Shown here one piece after another: positions 57,221 to 64,000 of a DNA stretch of 64,000 nucleotides (position 1 is its first letter; each line of letters starts with the position of its first letter). Under the pieces are notes generated by a model that saw only the letters and a list, made by a program, of their open reading frames with translations, was not told where the DNA came from and made no database searches. A program made the position numbers and the translations under genes. The stretch is from Photobacterium alginatilyticum (GTDB lineage: Bacteria; Pseudomonadota; Gammaproteobacteria; Enterobacterales; Vibrionaceae): positions 89,423 to 153,422 of the forward strand of contig NZ_RSEJ01000012.1 in assembly GCF_009910675.1 (NCBI RefSeq), in the 5' to 3' direction.

Positions 57221-57265
57221 AAGAGCAGTGTGCCAGGTGAAAACCGGGTGGCTGCTCTTCTTTTT
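57221..57265 (+). terminator. Terminator-like hairpin, chbF/chbG
   Basis: AAGAGCAG (57221-57228) pairs with CTGCTCTT (57252-57259) around an inner GCC/GGC stem and is followed by CTTTTT. The chbG RBS lies immediately after it. Confidence 0.65.
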
Positions 57266-57276
57266 AGGTGGTTGTT

Positions 57277-58014
57277 ATGCATGTTATTTTTAATGCCGAT
57301 GATTTTGGTTTGACACCTGGGGTCAACCTGGGAATTGTTGATGCGTGCCAGTCTGGTGTTGTGCGTTCAACAACGCTAATGGTAGGTATGGAGGCAGAGA
57401 AGCATGCCGTTGATTTGGTCCCCTCAGCGCCTGCGCTGAAGGTTGGGCTTCACTTACGCTTCACCGCCGGCGCGCCACTAACCGATATTCCCTTTCTGGT
57501 CGGCGATGATGGATTGTTTGAGGTGAAGGAAGGGTTTTGGCGAAAACGTAATTTCTCGCAGCAGCTGATTGCCGATGAGGTCATTGCACAAATATCCCGT
57601 TTTAATGATACAGGCCTTAGCCTCAGTCATATCGATAGTCATCATCACGCCCATACGCATCCGCAAATACTGCCTGTCGTGCAGGAGATTGCGCGTGATT
57701 ACCGTGTCCCATTAAGAGCGACGGGGTTTCACGGCAAGAAACAAAGTGATTGCCGATATGCCTTTGATGATAGCTTTTATGGCGAGTGTGTATCGCTGGA
57801 TAAGGTATTACAGGTTATAAACAGGCACCGTGGTAACTGCGATGTCCTGGAGATCATGGTACATCCGGCGTATGTTGACCAGGCTCTTATGGATGTTAGC
57901 TCTTACAATACCTATCGGGCCAAAGAGCTTGATATCCTGACTGATAGTAACTTGTCTGAAGCATTAGACGAACTTGGCGTTACAGTGAGTGATTATTCCA
58001 TTTTGTCTTCTTAA
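57277..58014 (+). CDS. chbG: Chitin disaccharide deacetylase, ChbG/YdjC family
   Basis: ChbG removes an acetyl group from chitobiose-6-phosphate in the cytoplasm, allowing inducer formation and cleavage by ChbF in enterobacteria. The 245 residues show the metal site FNADDFGLTPGVN (Asp8, Asp9), HIDSHHHAHTHP, and IMVHPAYVD. The ATG at 57277 with AGGTGG 5 bases upstream is preferred over the in-frame GTG at 57268. It forms a second deacetylase in a locus that already has a secreted one. Confidence 0.9.
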   Translation: MHVIFNADDFGLTPGVNLGIVDACQSGVVRSTTLMVGMEAEKHAVDLVPSAPALKVGLHLRFTAGAPLTDIPFLVGDDGLFEVKEGFWRKRNFSQQLIADEVIAQISRFNDTGLSLSHIDSHHHAHTHPQILPVVQEIARDYRVPLRATGFHGKKQSDCRYAFDDSFYGECVSLDKVLQVINRHRGNCDVLEIMVHPAYVDQALMDVSSYNTYRAKELDILTDSNLSEALDELGVTVSDYSILSS

Positions 58015-58158
58015 GTTAAGATTATTGTGATCAAACCTATTGCCAGCATCTTTATGTGAATTTGGCTTGGTACTATAGTCGAGGAGTATAGTGGTGAGAG
58101 TGAAATTGATTCTCGAGCATTATGTTACTCAACAGGTTTTAGAGGTAGTGCAGTAACC

Positions 58159-59169
58159 ATGGCAAGTATTAAAGATGTGGCATCCTTGGCGGGGGTTCAC
58201 CGTTCAACGGTTTCGAGGATCATTAACGGCGAGGGGAAATTCCGCTCGGATACCAGGCGGAAAGTAGAACGCGCAATGGCCGAGCTTAATTACCGGCCCA
58301 GCGCGATTGCCCGTTCACTGGCCACAGCTTCATCGAACATGACAGGCTTGCTGGTAACCTACTATACCGGTGGTTTTTTTGGTGAAATGATGGAGCAGGT
58401 CCAGGCCGAGCTGGATCAACATGATAAATTTCTGATCACCGCCCAGGGACATCGCCGTGCAGATGGCGAGCGTGAAGCGATACGCCGTTTTCATGATCTC
58501 CGTTGCGAAGGCTATATCTTGAATAGTCGCTACTTAAGTGATGATGAACTTCGGGAGCTGGCGCAAGAGCCTACCCCGTTTGTTCTGCTCGATCGTGTCG
58601 TCGAAGGTTTGGAATCGCGGTGTATCACCTTTGATCATAGCCTGGCTGCAAAGATGGCCGTTGATTACCTGGTTGAGCAAGGGCACAGCGACATTGCCTG
58701 TATTTCAGGTCCGCGCAATCGCGCCAGTTGCAATCAACGATATCAAGGCTATGTGCAGGCACTTCAAAATGCAGGTATAGTACTGAATCCTCGGCTAACG
58801 GTTGAGGGTAACTATGGCCGTGAAAGCGGTTATCTTGCCGCACAAAAGCTATACCATGCGGCGCCGGAGATGACCGCGCTGTTTTCTTGCAGCGAAGAAA
58901 TGATGCAAGGGGCACTGCAGTTTTTCCATGAGCATCATGTCGAGATACCGCGCCAGCTTTCACTGATCAGCTTCGATAGTATTGATTTATGCGCAACCAT
59001 GTACCCTTTCGTTTCGTCCGTACACTTTCCTATCAGCGACATGGCACAGGTTGCGGTTGGGTTGCTAATGAGTCAAATCAACCAGCAGGATGCCTGTATA
59101 CAGCGGCATTTTGAGCCGGAATTACGTCTTCGTAACAGTGTCAAAAAACGCGAGCTGGTGAGCGGTTAA
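58159..59169 (+). CDS. LacI-family regulator of the chitin-disaccharide locus
   Basis: 336 residues: N-terminal HTH with hinge (IKDVASLAGVHRSTVSRIIN, then NYRPSAIARSLA) and a periplasmic-binding-protein-like effector domain. It is probably a repressor acting at GCAACCGGTTGC in front of the EIIB gene. The 144-base gap from chbG and no terminator in between allow either read-through or a separate promoter. The family normally senses a sugar or sugar phosphate; here a glucosamine dimer derivative is likely. Confidence 0.9.
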   Translation: MASIKDVASLAGVHRSTVSRIINGEGKFRSDTRRKVERAMAELNYRPSAIARSLATASSNMTGLLVTYYTGGFFGEMMEQVQAELDQHDKFLITAQGHRRADGEREAIRRFHDLRCEGYILNSRYLSDDELRELAQEPTPFVLLDRVVEGLESRCITFDHSLAAKMAVDYLVEQGHSDIACISGPRNRASCNQRYQGYVQALQNAGIVLNPRLTVEGNYGRESGYLAAQKLYHAAPEMTALFSCSEEMMQGALQFFHEHHVEIPRQLSLISFDSIDLCATMYPFVSSVHFPISDMAQVAVGLLMSQINQQDACIQRHFEPELRLRNSVKKRELVSG

Positions 59170-59477
59170 CCAGGTTTCGTTGATACTTCTTTCTTACTTT
59201 ACACCACCAAATAGCGTCAATTATAGCTATGTTTTATACATGGCTAATCATCATTGGCGGGTACTGACGTGGATGCTAATTTTCAATATTCCGACCAATT
59301 CGGACCACTTAAACCATTCACCTTTATGAACTTTCAGTGGCTTTGGCAAACGAGCGATTAACGAAAACTATGGCTTCATGGCGTTATTTGCTTTTTCGGC
59401 TGCTCCCCATTTTTTTGGGCAAAGATTAAAGAAAAGTAATTGTGTATCAATTGTGTATACGTATAATAGTGCCACCT
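59170..59477. other. Intergenic region, lacI / tRNA-Leu copy 2
   Basis: Contains no gene. A possible IS-end remnant (59269-59310) lies in the middle. Just before the tRNA the sequence AATTGTGTAT is repeated (59438-59459), with TATAAT at 59463 as the tRNA -10 and TTGTGT 16 bases upstream as -35. Confidence 0.6.
59269..59310. mobile_element. Possible insertion-sequence end remnant
   Basis: The stretch containing ATTCCGACCAATTCGGACCA carries the CCGA/TCGG pattern seen at ends of IS21-type elements. There is no transposase, no partner end in view, and no clear target duplication. Confidence 0.3.
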
Positions 59478-59562
59478 GCCCGAGTGGTGAAATTGGTATA
59501 CACGACGGATTCAAAATCCGTTTCCTTCGGGAGTGACGGTTCAAGTCCGTCCTCGGGCACCA
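59478..59562 (+). tRNA. tRNA-Leu (anticodon CAA), copy 2
   Basis: 85 bases, identical to the copy at 51784 including CCA; the flanking terminator is also closely similar. Being next to AT-rich accessory DNA with an integrase fragment, it is a candidate attachment site. Confidence 0.96.
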
Positions 59563-59571
59563 AGATTCAAT

Positions 59572-59603
59572 AACAAAGCCTCAGCGAAAGCTGGGGCTTT
59601 GTT
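59572..59603 (+). terminator. Terminator of tRNA-Leu copy 2
   Basis: AACAAAGCCTCAGC / GCTGGGGCTTTGTT with a GAAA loop. Confidence 0.82.
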
Positions 59604-60148
59604 GTTTCTAGCTTAATCAAAAGCTTACCGCGCTTTTCCTTTCTATTTATCACCCGATTTTCCAGCCTAATAAGCTCTCTTTATCAACTTTCCGTATATT
59701 CATCCTGTCCATACCCTGATCTTTACGTGCAGAATCTGTGCGCAAGGGAATCCAGGCAGATCCAACAATCTCCGGTAACTGAAAAAATGGTTTTCAGTAT
59801 AGCCAACAAGACAGGAAGGACAGGGTTACTGTCTTGTTACTGTCTTTTGGTGGTGCTATGTCGTGTTTGATCGTTTTGATGGGATTGGGAAAAGCCTTGT
59901 CTGATGGGTTGTTTTGAGGTGTGTGTGATAGTGTCGTTGGGGATATTGATTCACAGGGGATATTGATTAACAGGTAACGCACATTTGCCCCATTCCAAGT
60001 TTGCGCAATAAATCGAAGATGAACCTAGAACGTTCTGCCTTAAATATGCAGCATCCCTTCTCAGCTACAAAGACCTAAGCGATAGTATTAGAAATTTCAA
60101 AGCGACTTAAGTTTCATTCAATTGTTCGTCCAAATCATTGGCAAAGGA
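59604..60148. other. Gene-free AT-rich region after tRNA-Leu copy 2
   Basis: No credible gene in 545 bases. The only short frame (59794-59982, minus) lacks an RBS and family features. It contains a 17-bp tandem duplication (59940-59973). Confidence 0.6.
59940..59973. repeat. 17-bp tandem duplication
   Basis: GGGATATTGATTCACAG is followed directly by GGGATATTGATTAACAG; one base differs. Confidence 0.9.
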
Positions 60149-60706
60149 CTATCTTTTGGCTAAGAGTTTTTTTATTAAGAAAATTAATGTGATAAGCAAT
60201 ATAACGAAATATATGGTGGTAAATCCACTTTTGGCTACAGTAAATACGCTAGTCGTTCTTACTAGTCCTTCAGAAACTGTCGGGTAATTATTCAGCATGG
60301 CGACAATACCAAAATTTTCCAAGTAGTCTGAAAGTCCAGCCAACACGGGAACAAGTGTCAGTAAATACAACTTTGAATCTACGGGTAGGCACCGTTTAAA
60401 AAACCATACGAGCAATAATGTATATGAAGCGGCGAACATGGCTGGATACACAAAGTCCAACGGAATCTGAATTGTCAAGTAAGCGTATCGGCCTTCTGCT
60501 CCCAAAGATTCCAATAATTGGATAGCTTGGTTGTAGCTATAACCAGTTGGAGACATATCAAACAATATTGAATCAGGGGCAAAACTTAAGACTAAGGGTA
60601 TTGTATACCCAAATATAGCTCCATATACCAAGTTGGTCAGAATGAATAAGCCAAGTACCATTTTGCCACTCGATGAGTTTTGTAAAAAAGATATTATTTT
60701 GTACAT
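60149..60706 (-). CDS. Predicted membrane protein of unknown function
   Basis: 185 residues with about four to five hydrophobic helices (roughly 17-40, 75-102, 112-130, 150-180) and a basic C-terminus (IKKLLAKR). I do not recognise the family. AT-rich codon use differs from the housekeeping genes upstream, suggesting acquired DNA. The AraC-family gene at 60993 lies upstream on the same strand, 286 bases away with no gene between, and might regulate it. Confidence 0.65.
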   Translation of the reverse strand: MYKIISFLQNSSSGKMVLGLFILTNLVYGAIFGYTIPLVLSFAPDSILFDMSPTGYSYNQAIQLLESLGAEGRYAYLTIQIPLDFVYPAMFAASYTLLLVWFFKRCLPVDSKLYLLTLVPVLAGLSDYLENFGIVAMLNNYPTVSEGLVRTTSVFTVAKSGFTTIYFVILLITLIFLIKKLLAKR

Positions 60707-60992
60707 CGTTAGGGTGGACTCCGTATTATAATTTGATGCAGCCCAACAACTATATCACATAAAAATTGCCTTTATACAACAAGTTAAGCGACAGTAATTC
60801 TGGAAAAATACGACCTAAAAGGATTGACTGTTAGTTGTGAGAGCTCTATATCTAGATAAATAGACAATTCAGGATGCCAAGAAATGGACAATGCCAATTA
60901 GAAACTGGCGACAAGCGCTGAACCGCTTTATGATTATGTTCGAAAATCGATTAACTGAATACTTGTAACCAATGGCAGTTACACAGAATTAT

Positions 60993-62024
60993 TCACAGGG
61001 TCTTCGTGGCGTATTCTTTTGGAGAAATGCCATACCAACGTCTAAATGCTTTGTAAAAACTACTACTATCTTTAAAACCAAGCAAATAACTGGTCTCTGT
61101 TATACTGTACTTTGAGGAGCTTATTAGTTGGCTCGCTCGCTGCTTACGAACTTCATTTAATACTTTAGTATAGTTAGTTTTTTCAGCTAGTAACCTCCTG
61201 AACAGTGTTTGCCTACTAATATGCATTTCTTTGGCCACTTGGTCGACACTTGGAATTTCTATTGCAGAGTCAAGTCCATTTTCCAGAATTACTCTAACTC
61301 GACTCTGAAAAGGTGTTTGATTGCGTTGCTTTTCCATTGCCACCAAAGCCTTCTCTTCCATGATACTCTTTAGTAAATCATTGCCACTCTCAATTATCAG
61401 GTCTAAAAATTCAACTTTGAAAATCAACTGATTAAATCTTGAACCAAAAGTTAAACTACCACCAAATATTGCTTCATATTCATCTACATAACTAGGTTTC
61501 TCAAATGAAAATGTCGCTTGTTCAAGAGGAAACGAATTCGCAGTGAGCATACGTGCCCAACACAACAGAGAGCACATACTTCTTTCTATAGCTTTAACCG
61601 GATACATTTTTGTCTGGTCCAATGTAAATGTTAAATAGCAAAGTTGTCCCTCTACTTTTATACCCCAGTGTTCAGATGAATTCATTAGCTCGATATTGTT
61701 AATAAATATGCTTAGAGATTCGCCTAAATTACGGGCTTGGCTTGCCCAGCTCGTCAATACTCCCTTTGCCCTAGGGTTTATTGTTTTACCTAATACTAAG
61801 CCAATGTTGTGCTCAGGATGAAATCGGTCAAGCCTTTTCCAGATATCTATAATCGTGCTTTCAGGAATATACGAATCTATAGCATAAGATGCAATTTCCT
61901 TACATTCGCATACTTTTTTATCACTAGCAGAGCAAAACCTTTTACATTCATTTACTAGTTCAATGGCCGATGCAACTGAGACCAACTGGTCAAAGTTTCG
62001 TTTGTTCGTTTTTTGTCTATCCAT
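60993..62024 (-). CDS. AraC-family transcriptional regulator, Arabinose_bd-type N-domain
   Basis: 343 residues: an N-terminal ligand-binding domain of the kind seen in OruR/ArgR-type AraC proteins (about 20-200, with PRAKGVLTSWASQARNLGES) and a C-terminal double HTH (VDQVAKEMHISRQTLFRRLL, then SITETSYLLGFKDSSSFYKA and RRWYGISPKEYA). Effector is unknown. AT-rich. It is transcribed away from the GlxA-type regulator at 62365. Confidence 0.85.
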   Translation of the reverse strand: MDRQKTNKRNFDQLVSVASAIELVNECKRFCSASDKKVCECKEIASYAIDSYIPESTIIDIWKRLDRFHPEHNIGLVLGKTINPRAKGVLTSWASQARNLGESLSIFINNIELMNSSEHWGIKVEGQLCYLTFTLDQTKMYPVKAIERSMCSLLCWARMLTANSFPLEQATFSFEKPSYVDEYEAIFGGSLTFGSRFNQLIFKVEFLDLIIESGNDLLKSIMEEKALVAMEKQRNQTPFQSRVRVILENGLDSAIEIPSVDQVAKEMHISRQTLFRRLLAEKTNYTKVLNEVRKQRASQLISSSKYSITETSYLLGFKDSSSFYKAFRRWYGISPKEYATKTL

Positions 62025-62364
62025 AAAGCTGCCAAATCAAGTTAGTTTCCTTTTAAGTTGTCGGGTTTTAATGCAAAGAAGGACCACAAGAACCTGTCTT
62101 GTGTGGTATTTGAACACCCCTCAGATTCGTCGGGTTCTATCGTTGCAAATATCCGACGACTGTGTCTAATTCTCGATGTTATGGATGCTTAAGTCGTCCG
62201 TGACTATAAGGGGAGACACTTTTTGTGTTTTTATTCATATAGATACCACGGAAGGGTAAAGAGCAGTAAGTTTTGGTGCGTGAGTAGCTTAAAAACGTTA
62301 TTGACCGAAATGTCACTCTGTGCATAATCGTAACAAGTTCTTTTATGATGTATATGACAACAAC
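62025..62364. other. Divergent promoter region between two AraC-family genes
   Basis: 340 AT-rich bases without a gene. An interrupted inverted repeat CCACAAG / CTTGTGTGG near 62080-62103 is the only structure noticed. The second gene's frame extends back to a GTG at 62320, but no RBS supports it. Confidence 0.45.
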
Positions 62365-63345
62365 ATGTTTCAAACTGCCAAAAGAAGAAAGGTTTATTTT
62401 TTGCTTTATGAGGGTGTGCAATTGTTAGATATTGCAGGTCCTGCGGATGTTCTTAATCAAGCTAATAAATCACTAGGTCGGATTGTTTATGACATTCAAT
62501 ATGTGGGACACGCTCCGAATGGGAGTGTTATATCAAGCGCAGGCCTACCCTTAGCCGTTGATCCATTACCAACTGATAATGTAAAAATTCATACTATTAT
62601 TGTGCCGGGCGCTGAGGTTGATGCTCTTAAGCAAATCAGGGCTGATCATGTTGTGATGCAGTGGTTAGAAAGCGCAACCAAAAAAGCGATAACTAAAATC
62701 TCCATATGTTCTGGCGCTTTTCTTCTAGGCCAGTTAGGGTGTTTAGATGAACACCAGTCAACAACTCACTGGGCGTTCGGCAGTATGTTGCAAGATGAGT
62801 TTCCCAATACAAAAGTACAAACAGACACTCTTTATACTCATGACGGGAATCTATGGACATCTGCTGGGGTTTTGTCCGGTGTAGATATGATGTTAGCCAT
62901 GGTGAAATTAGATTTAGGCCCTTCAATCGCATTGCAAGTTGCTCGCATTCTTGTCGTCTTTATGGCTCGTGACGGAGGGCAATCTCAGTTTTCTGTACCA
63001 ATTAAATTACAAGCTAAGGCAAACCGCAGCGATATTGTTGAGTTAATTTCATGGTTAGAATCACGATTGAATGATTCGACAACTATTGTTCAAATGGCTG
63101 ATTTTCTGGGTGTTTCAGTTCGGACACTCCATCGGCGTTGTTTACAGGCCCTTGATATGACGCCTGCACAAATTCTTAGTCAGCTTCGCATTGAATTTTC
63201 TCGAGACCTTCTACACCAACAAAATATCCCCTTGAAAACTATTGCTTACGAATGTGGATATAGTTCTCCTGAGTCTTTTTCTACTGCCTTTCGTCAGCGC
63301 TTTGGTATAGCACCGAAACGTTACCGCGAACGCTTTAACATTTAG
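62365..63345 (+). CDS. GlxA-family regulator (DJ-1/PfpI domain plus AraC HTH)
   Basis: 326 residues from the ATG at 62365. The N-terminal half is a DJ-1/PfpI-like domain (VYFLLYEGVQLLDIAGPADV, nucleophile-elbow CSGAFLLGQLG) without known catalysis in this family; the C-terminal half is an AraC HTH (MADFLGVSVRTLHRRCLQA, then IAYECGYSSPESFSTAFRQR and FGIAPKRYRE). A GTG at 62320 would add 15 codons. Some GlxA relatives control catabolism of quaternary amines or amino acids; target here unknown. Confidence 0.85.
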   Translation: MFQTAKRRKVYFLLYEGVQLLDIAGPADVLNQANKSLGRIVYDIQYVGHAPNGSVISSAGLPLAVDPLPTDNVKIHTIIVPGAEVDALKQIRADHVVMQWLESATKKAITKISICSGAFLLGQLGCLDEHQSTTHWAFGSMLQDEFPNTKVQTDTLYTHDGNLWTSAGVLSGVDMMLAMVKLDLGPSIALQVARILVVFMARDGGQSQFSVPIKLQAKANRSDIVELISWLESRLNDSTTIVQMADFLGVSVRTLHRRCLQALDMTPAQILSQLRIEFSRDLLHQQNIPLKTIAYECGYSSPESFSTAFRQRFGIAPKRYRERFNI

Positions 63346-63524
63346 ATCTCTAGATTGTCGTGGGATTTGTTATCTGAGGTTGAGCAAAATCTGGGAAGAT
63401 AAATAACTACCTAAAACCGTGAGTCTTTAACGGCTAGTGACTTAGGTCAGTCTTTTCATCTAGCCGAATCAAAGTGAACTTGAAAATTATATTAAATTAG
63501 CACTTGTTAATATAAGGAGCTAAT

Positions 63525-63872
63525 ATGAATAAGAAGTTCAAGTTCACTACCTCCTCTCTTAATAGCCTGCCTAAAAATCCCTCCTCTTCCAGATCTACAG
63601 AGCTCGAATTCTCAGATACCGAAGTCATTGGTTTGAAATGTCTTGTTGGCAAAACGGGAAATAAGCGATTTCTGCTGCGTTACATTAGTCCGAAAAGCCG
63701 TAAGAAGGCATCGATAGCTATTGCTCGCTGGCCTGATCTTGACTTGGTATCTGTCAGAAAGAAAGCCAGAAAGCTAAAGGTAAAGATTGCTGATGGTATT
63801 GATCCTAAGATGGAAAGAGATCAGAAGTTGCGTGACAGAATGCCAACCCTGAAAGTGAAGTGGCATAGTTAA
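63525..63872 (+). pseudogene. Truncated tyrosine-type integrase (arm-binding domain only)
   Basis: The 115-residue frame matches the N-terminal DUF4102-type domain of phage/island integrases: GLKCLVGKTGNKRFLLRY, IAIARWPDLDLVSVRKKARK, and ADGIDPKMERDQK. The core-binding and catalytic domains are absent because an IS element begins at about 63856; the last five residues (VKWHS) and the stop come from the IS end. The remainder of the gene may lie beyond the window, past the IS. Confidence 0.85.
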
Positions 63873-64000
63873 TTTGGCCACCTGATTAGAGGTGATATCA
63901 TCACCTCGGAAGTTAACAGGTGACACAATGACAAAACGTAGTAGAAGAACATTTAGCCCCGAGTTTAAACTTGAAGCCGCACAGTTAGTTCTTGACCAAG
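63856..64000 (+). mobile_element. IS3-family insertion sequence, left end (cut by window edge)
   Basis: Begins TGAAGTGGCATAGTTAATTT, an IS3-type terminal repeat (TG start, short GT-rich arm), and is followed 72 bases later by the transposase OrfA start. The right end and target duplication are outside the window. Confidence 0.7.
63928..64000 (+). CDS. IS3-family transposase OrfA, N-terminal fragment
   Basis: The partial frame MTKRSRRTFSPEFKLEAAQL has the typical start of IS3 OrfA (basic, then FSPEFKLEAA leading into an HTH). It starts with ATG behind ACAGGTG. It is truncated by the window end. Confidence 0.8.
   Translation, partial: MTKRSRRTFSPEFKLEAAQLVLDQ

Noticed and set aside
59794..59982. 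A 62-codon minus-strand frame after tRNA-Leu copy 2
   Set aside because: No RBS, no recognisable features, and it lies in low-complexity AT-rich DNA.
1..64000. CRISPR arrays, rRNA operons, toxin-antitoxin pairs or prophage structural genes
   Set aside because: No regularly spaced repeats with unique spacers, no rRNA sequence and no structural phage genes were seen. The only mobile traces are the integrase fragment, the IS3 end and possible IS relics.

Overview
The window is gammaproteobacterial chromosome, almost certainly from the Vibrionaceae and most like Photobacterium or a close relative. This rests on gene content and order (folB-folK-uppP / cca / gspAB / pit / glnE / hldE / tolC / nudF-yqiB-cpdA-yqiA-parE-parC, then pyrBI, an arc cluster, rraB, valS-holC-pepA and lptFG) and on a chitin-disaccharide locus typical of marine vibrios. 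The genus is inference; no rRNA is present.

Region 1 (1-27.5 kb) is a dense housekeeping block. It covers folate synthesis (folB, folK), undecaprenyl-phosphate recycling (uppP), tRNA CCA addition (cca), type II secretion accessory proteins (gspA, gspB), an SH3-domain envelope protein, Pit phosphate transport with its PhoU-like partner, a CYTH/CHAD triphosphatase, a voltage-gated-type K+ channel, a chemoreceptor, glnE, hldE, tolC, the nudF-yqiB-cpdA-yqiA-parE-parC run, plsC and idi. Convergent gene pairs are usually separated by clear bidirectional hairpin terminators.

Region 2 (27.5-38.6 kb) is an arginine, carbamoyl-phosphate and pyrimidine block, nearly all on the minus strand: ridA, a divergent ArgR paralogue, a lipoprotein trypsin-like protease, pyrBI behind a complete pyrL leader and attenuator, and the arginine deiminase genes arcB (catabolic OTC), arcC, arcA and an arcD-type permease. 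Upstream of arcD lies a decayed or re-purposed copy of the arcA 5' end that has become Arg-rich. A short element, GATCGTATCTCTCTG or a variant, recurs just upstream of argR, arcB, arcC, arcA and the arcA relic, which suggests shared post-transcriptional or regulatory ancestry. A perfect FNR-type palindrome lies in the divergent rraB/arc region.

Region 3 (38.6-51.7 kb) is conserved again: rraB, yjgN, an M48 protease, a MarR-GNAT fusion with its own double operator, a DUF2061 protein, valS-holC-pepA, lptFG, an RDD protein and two small coupled unknown ORFs.

Region 4 (51.8-59.6 kb) is a chitin-disaccharide locus bracketed by two identical tRNA-Leu(CAA) genes. It holds a secreted CE4 chitin-oligosaccharide deacetylase, PTS IIB-IIC-IIA, a GH4 6-phospho-glycosidase, a ChbG-type deacetylase and a LacI regulator with a perfect palindromic operator. 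Terminator-like hairpins separate several of the operon's cistrons.

Region 5 (59.6-64 kb) is AT-rich accessory DNA: a membrane protein of unknown role, two AraC-family regulators, and a tyrosine-integrase gene cut off after its arm-binding domain by an IS3-family element that runs off the window edge.
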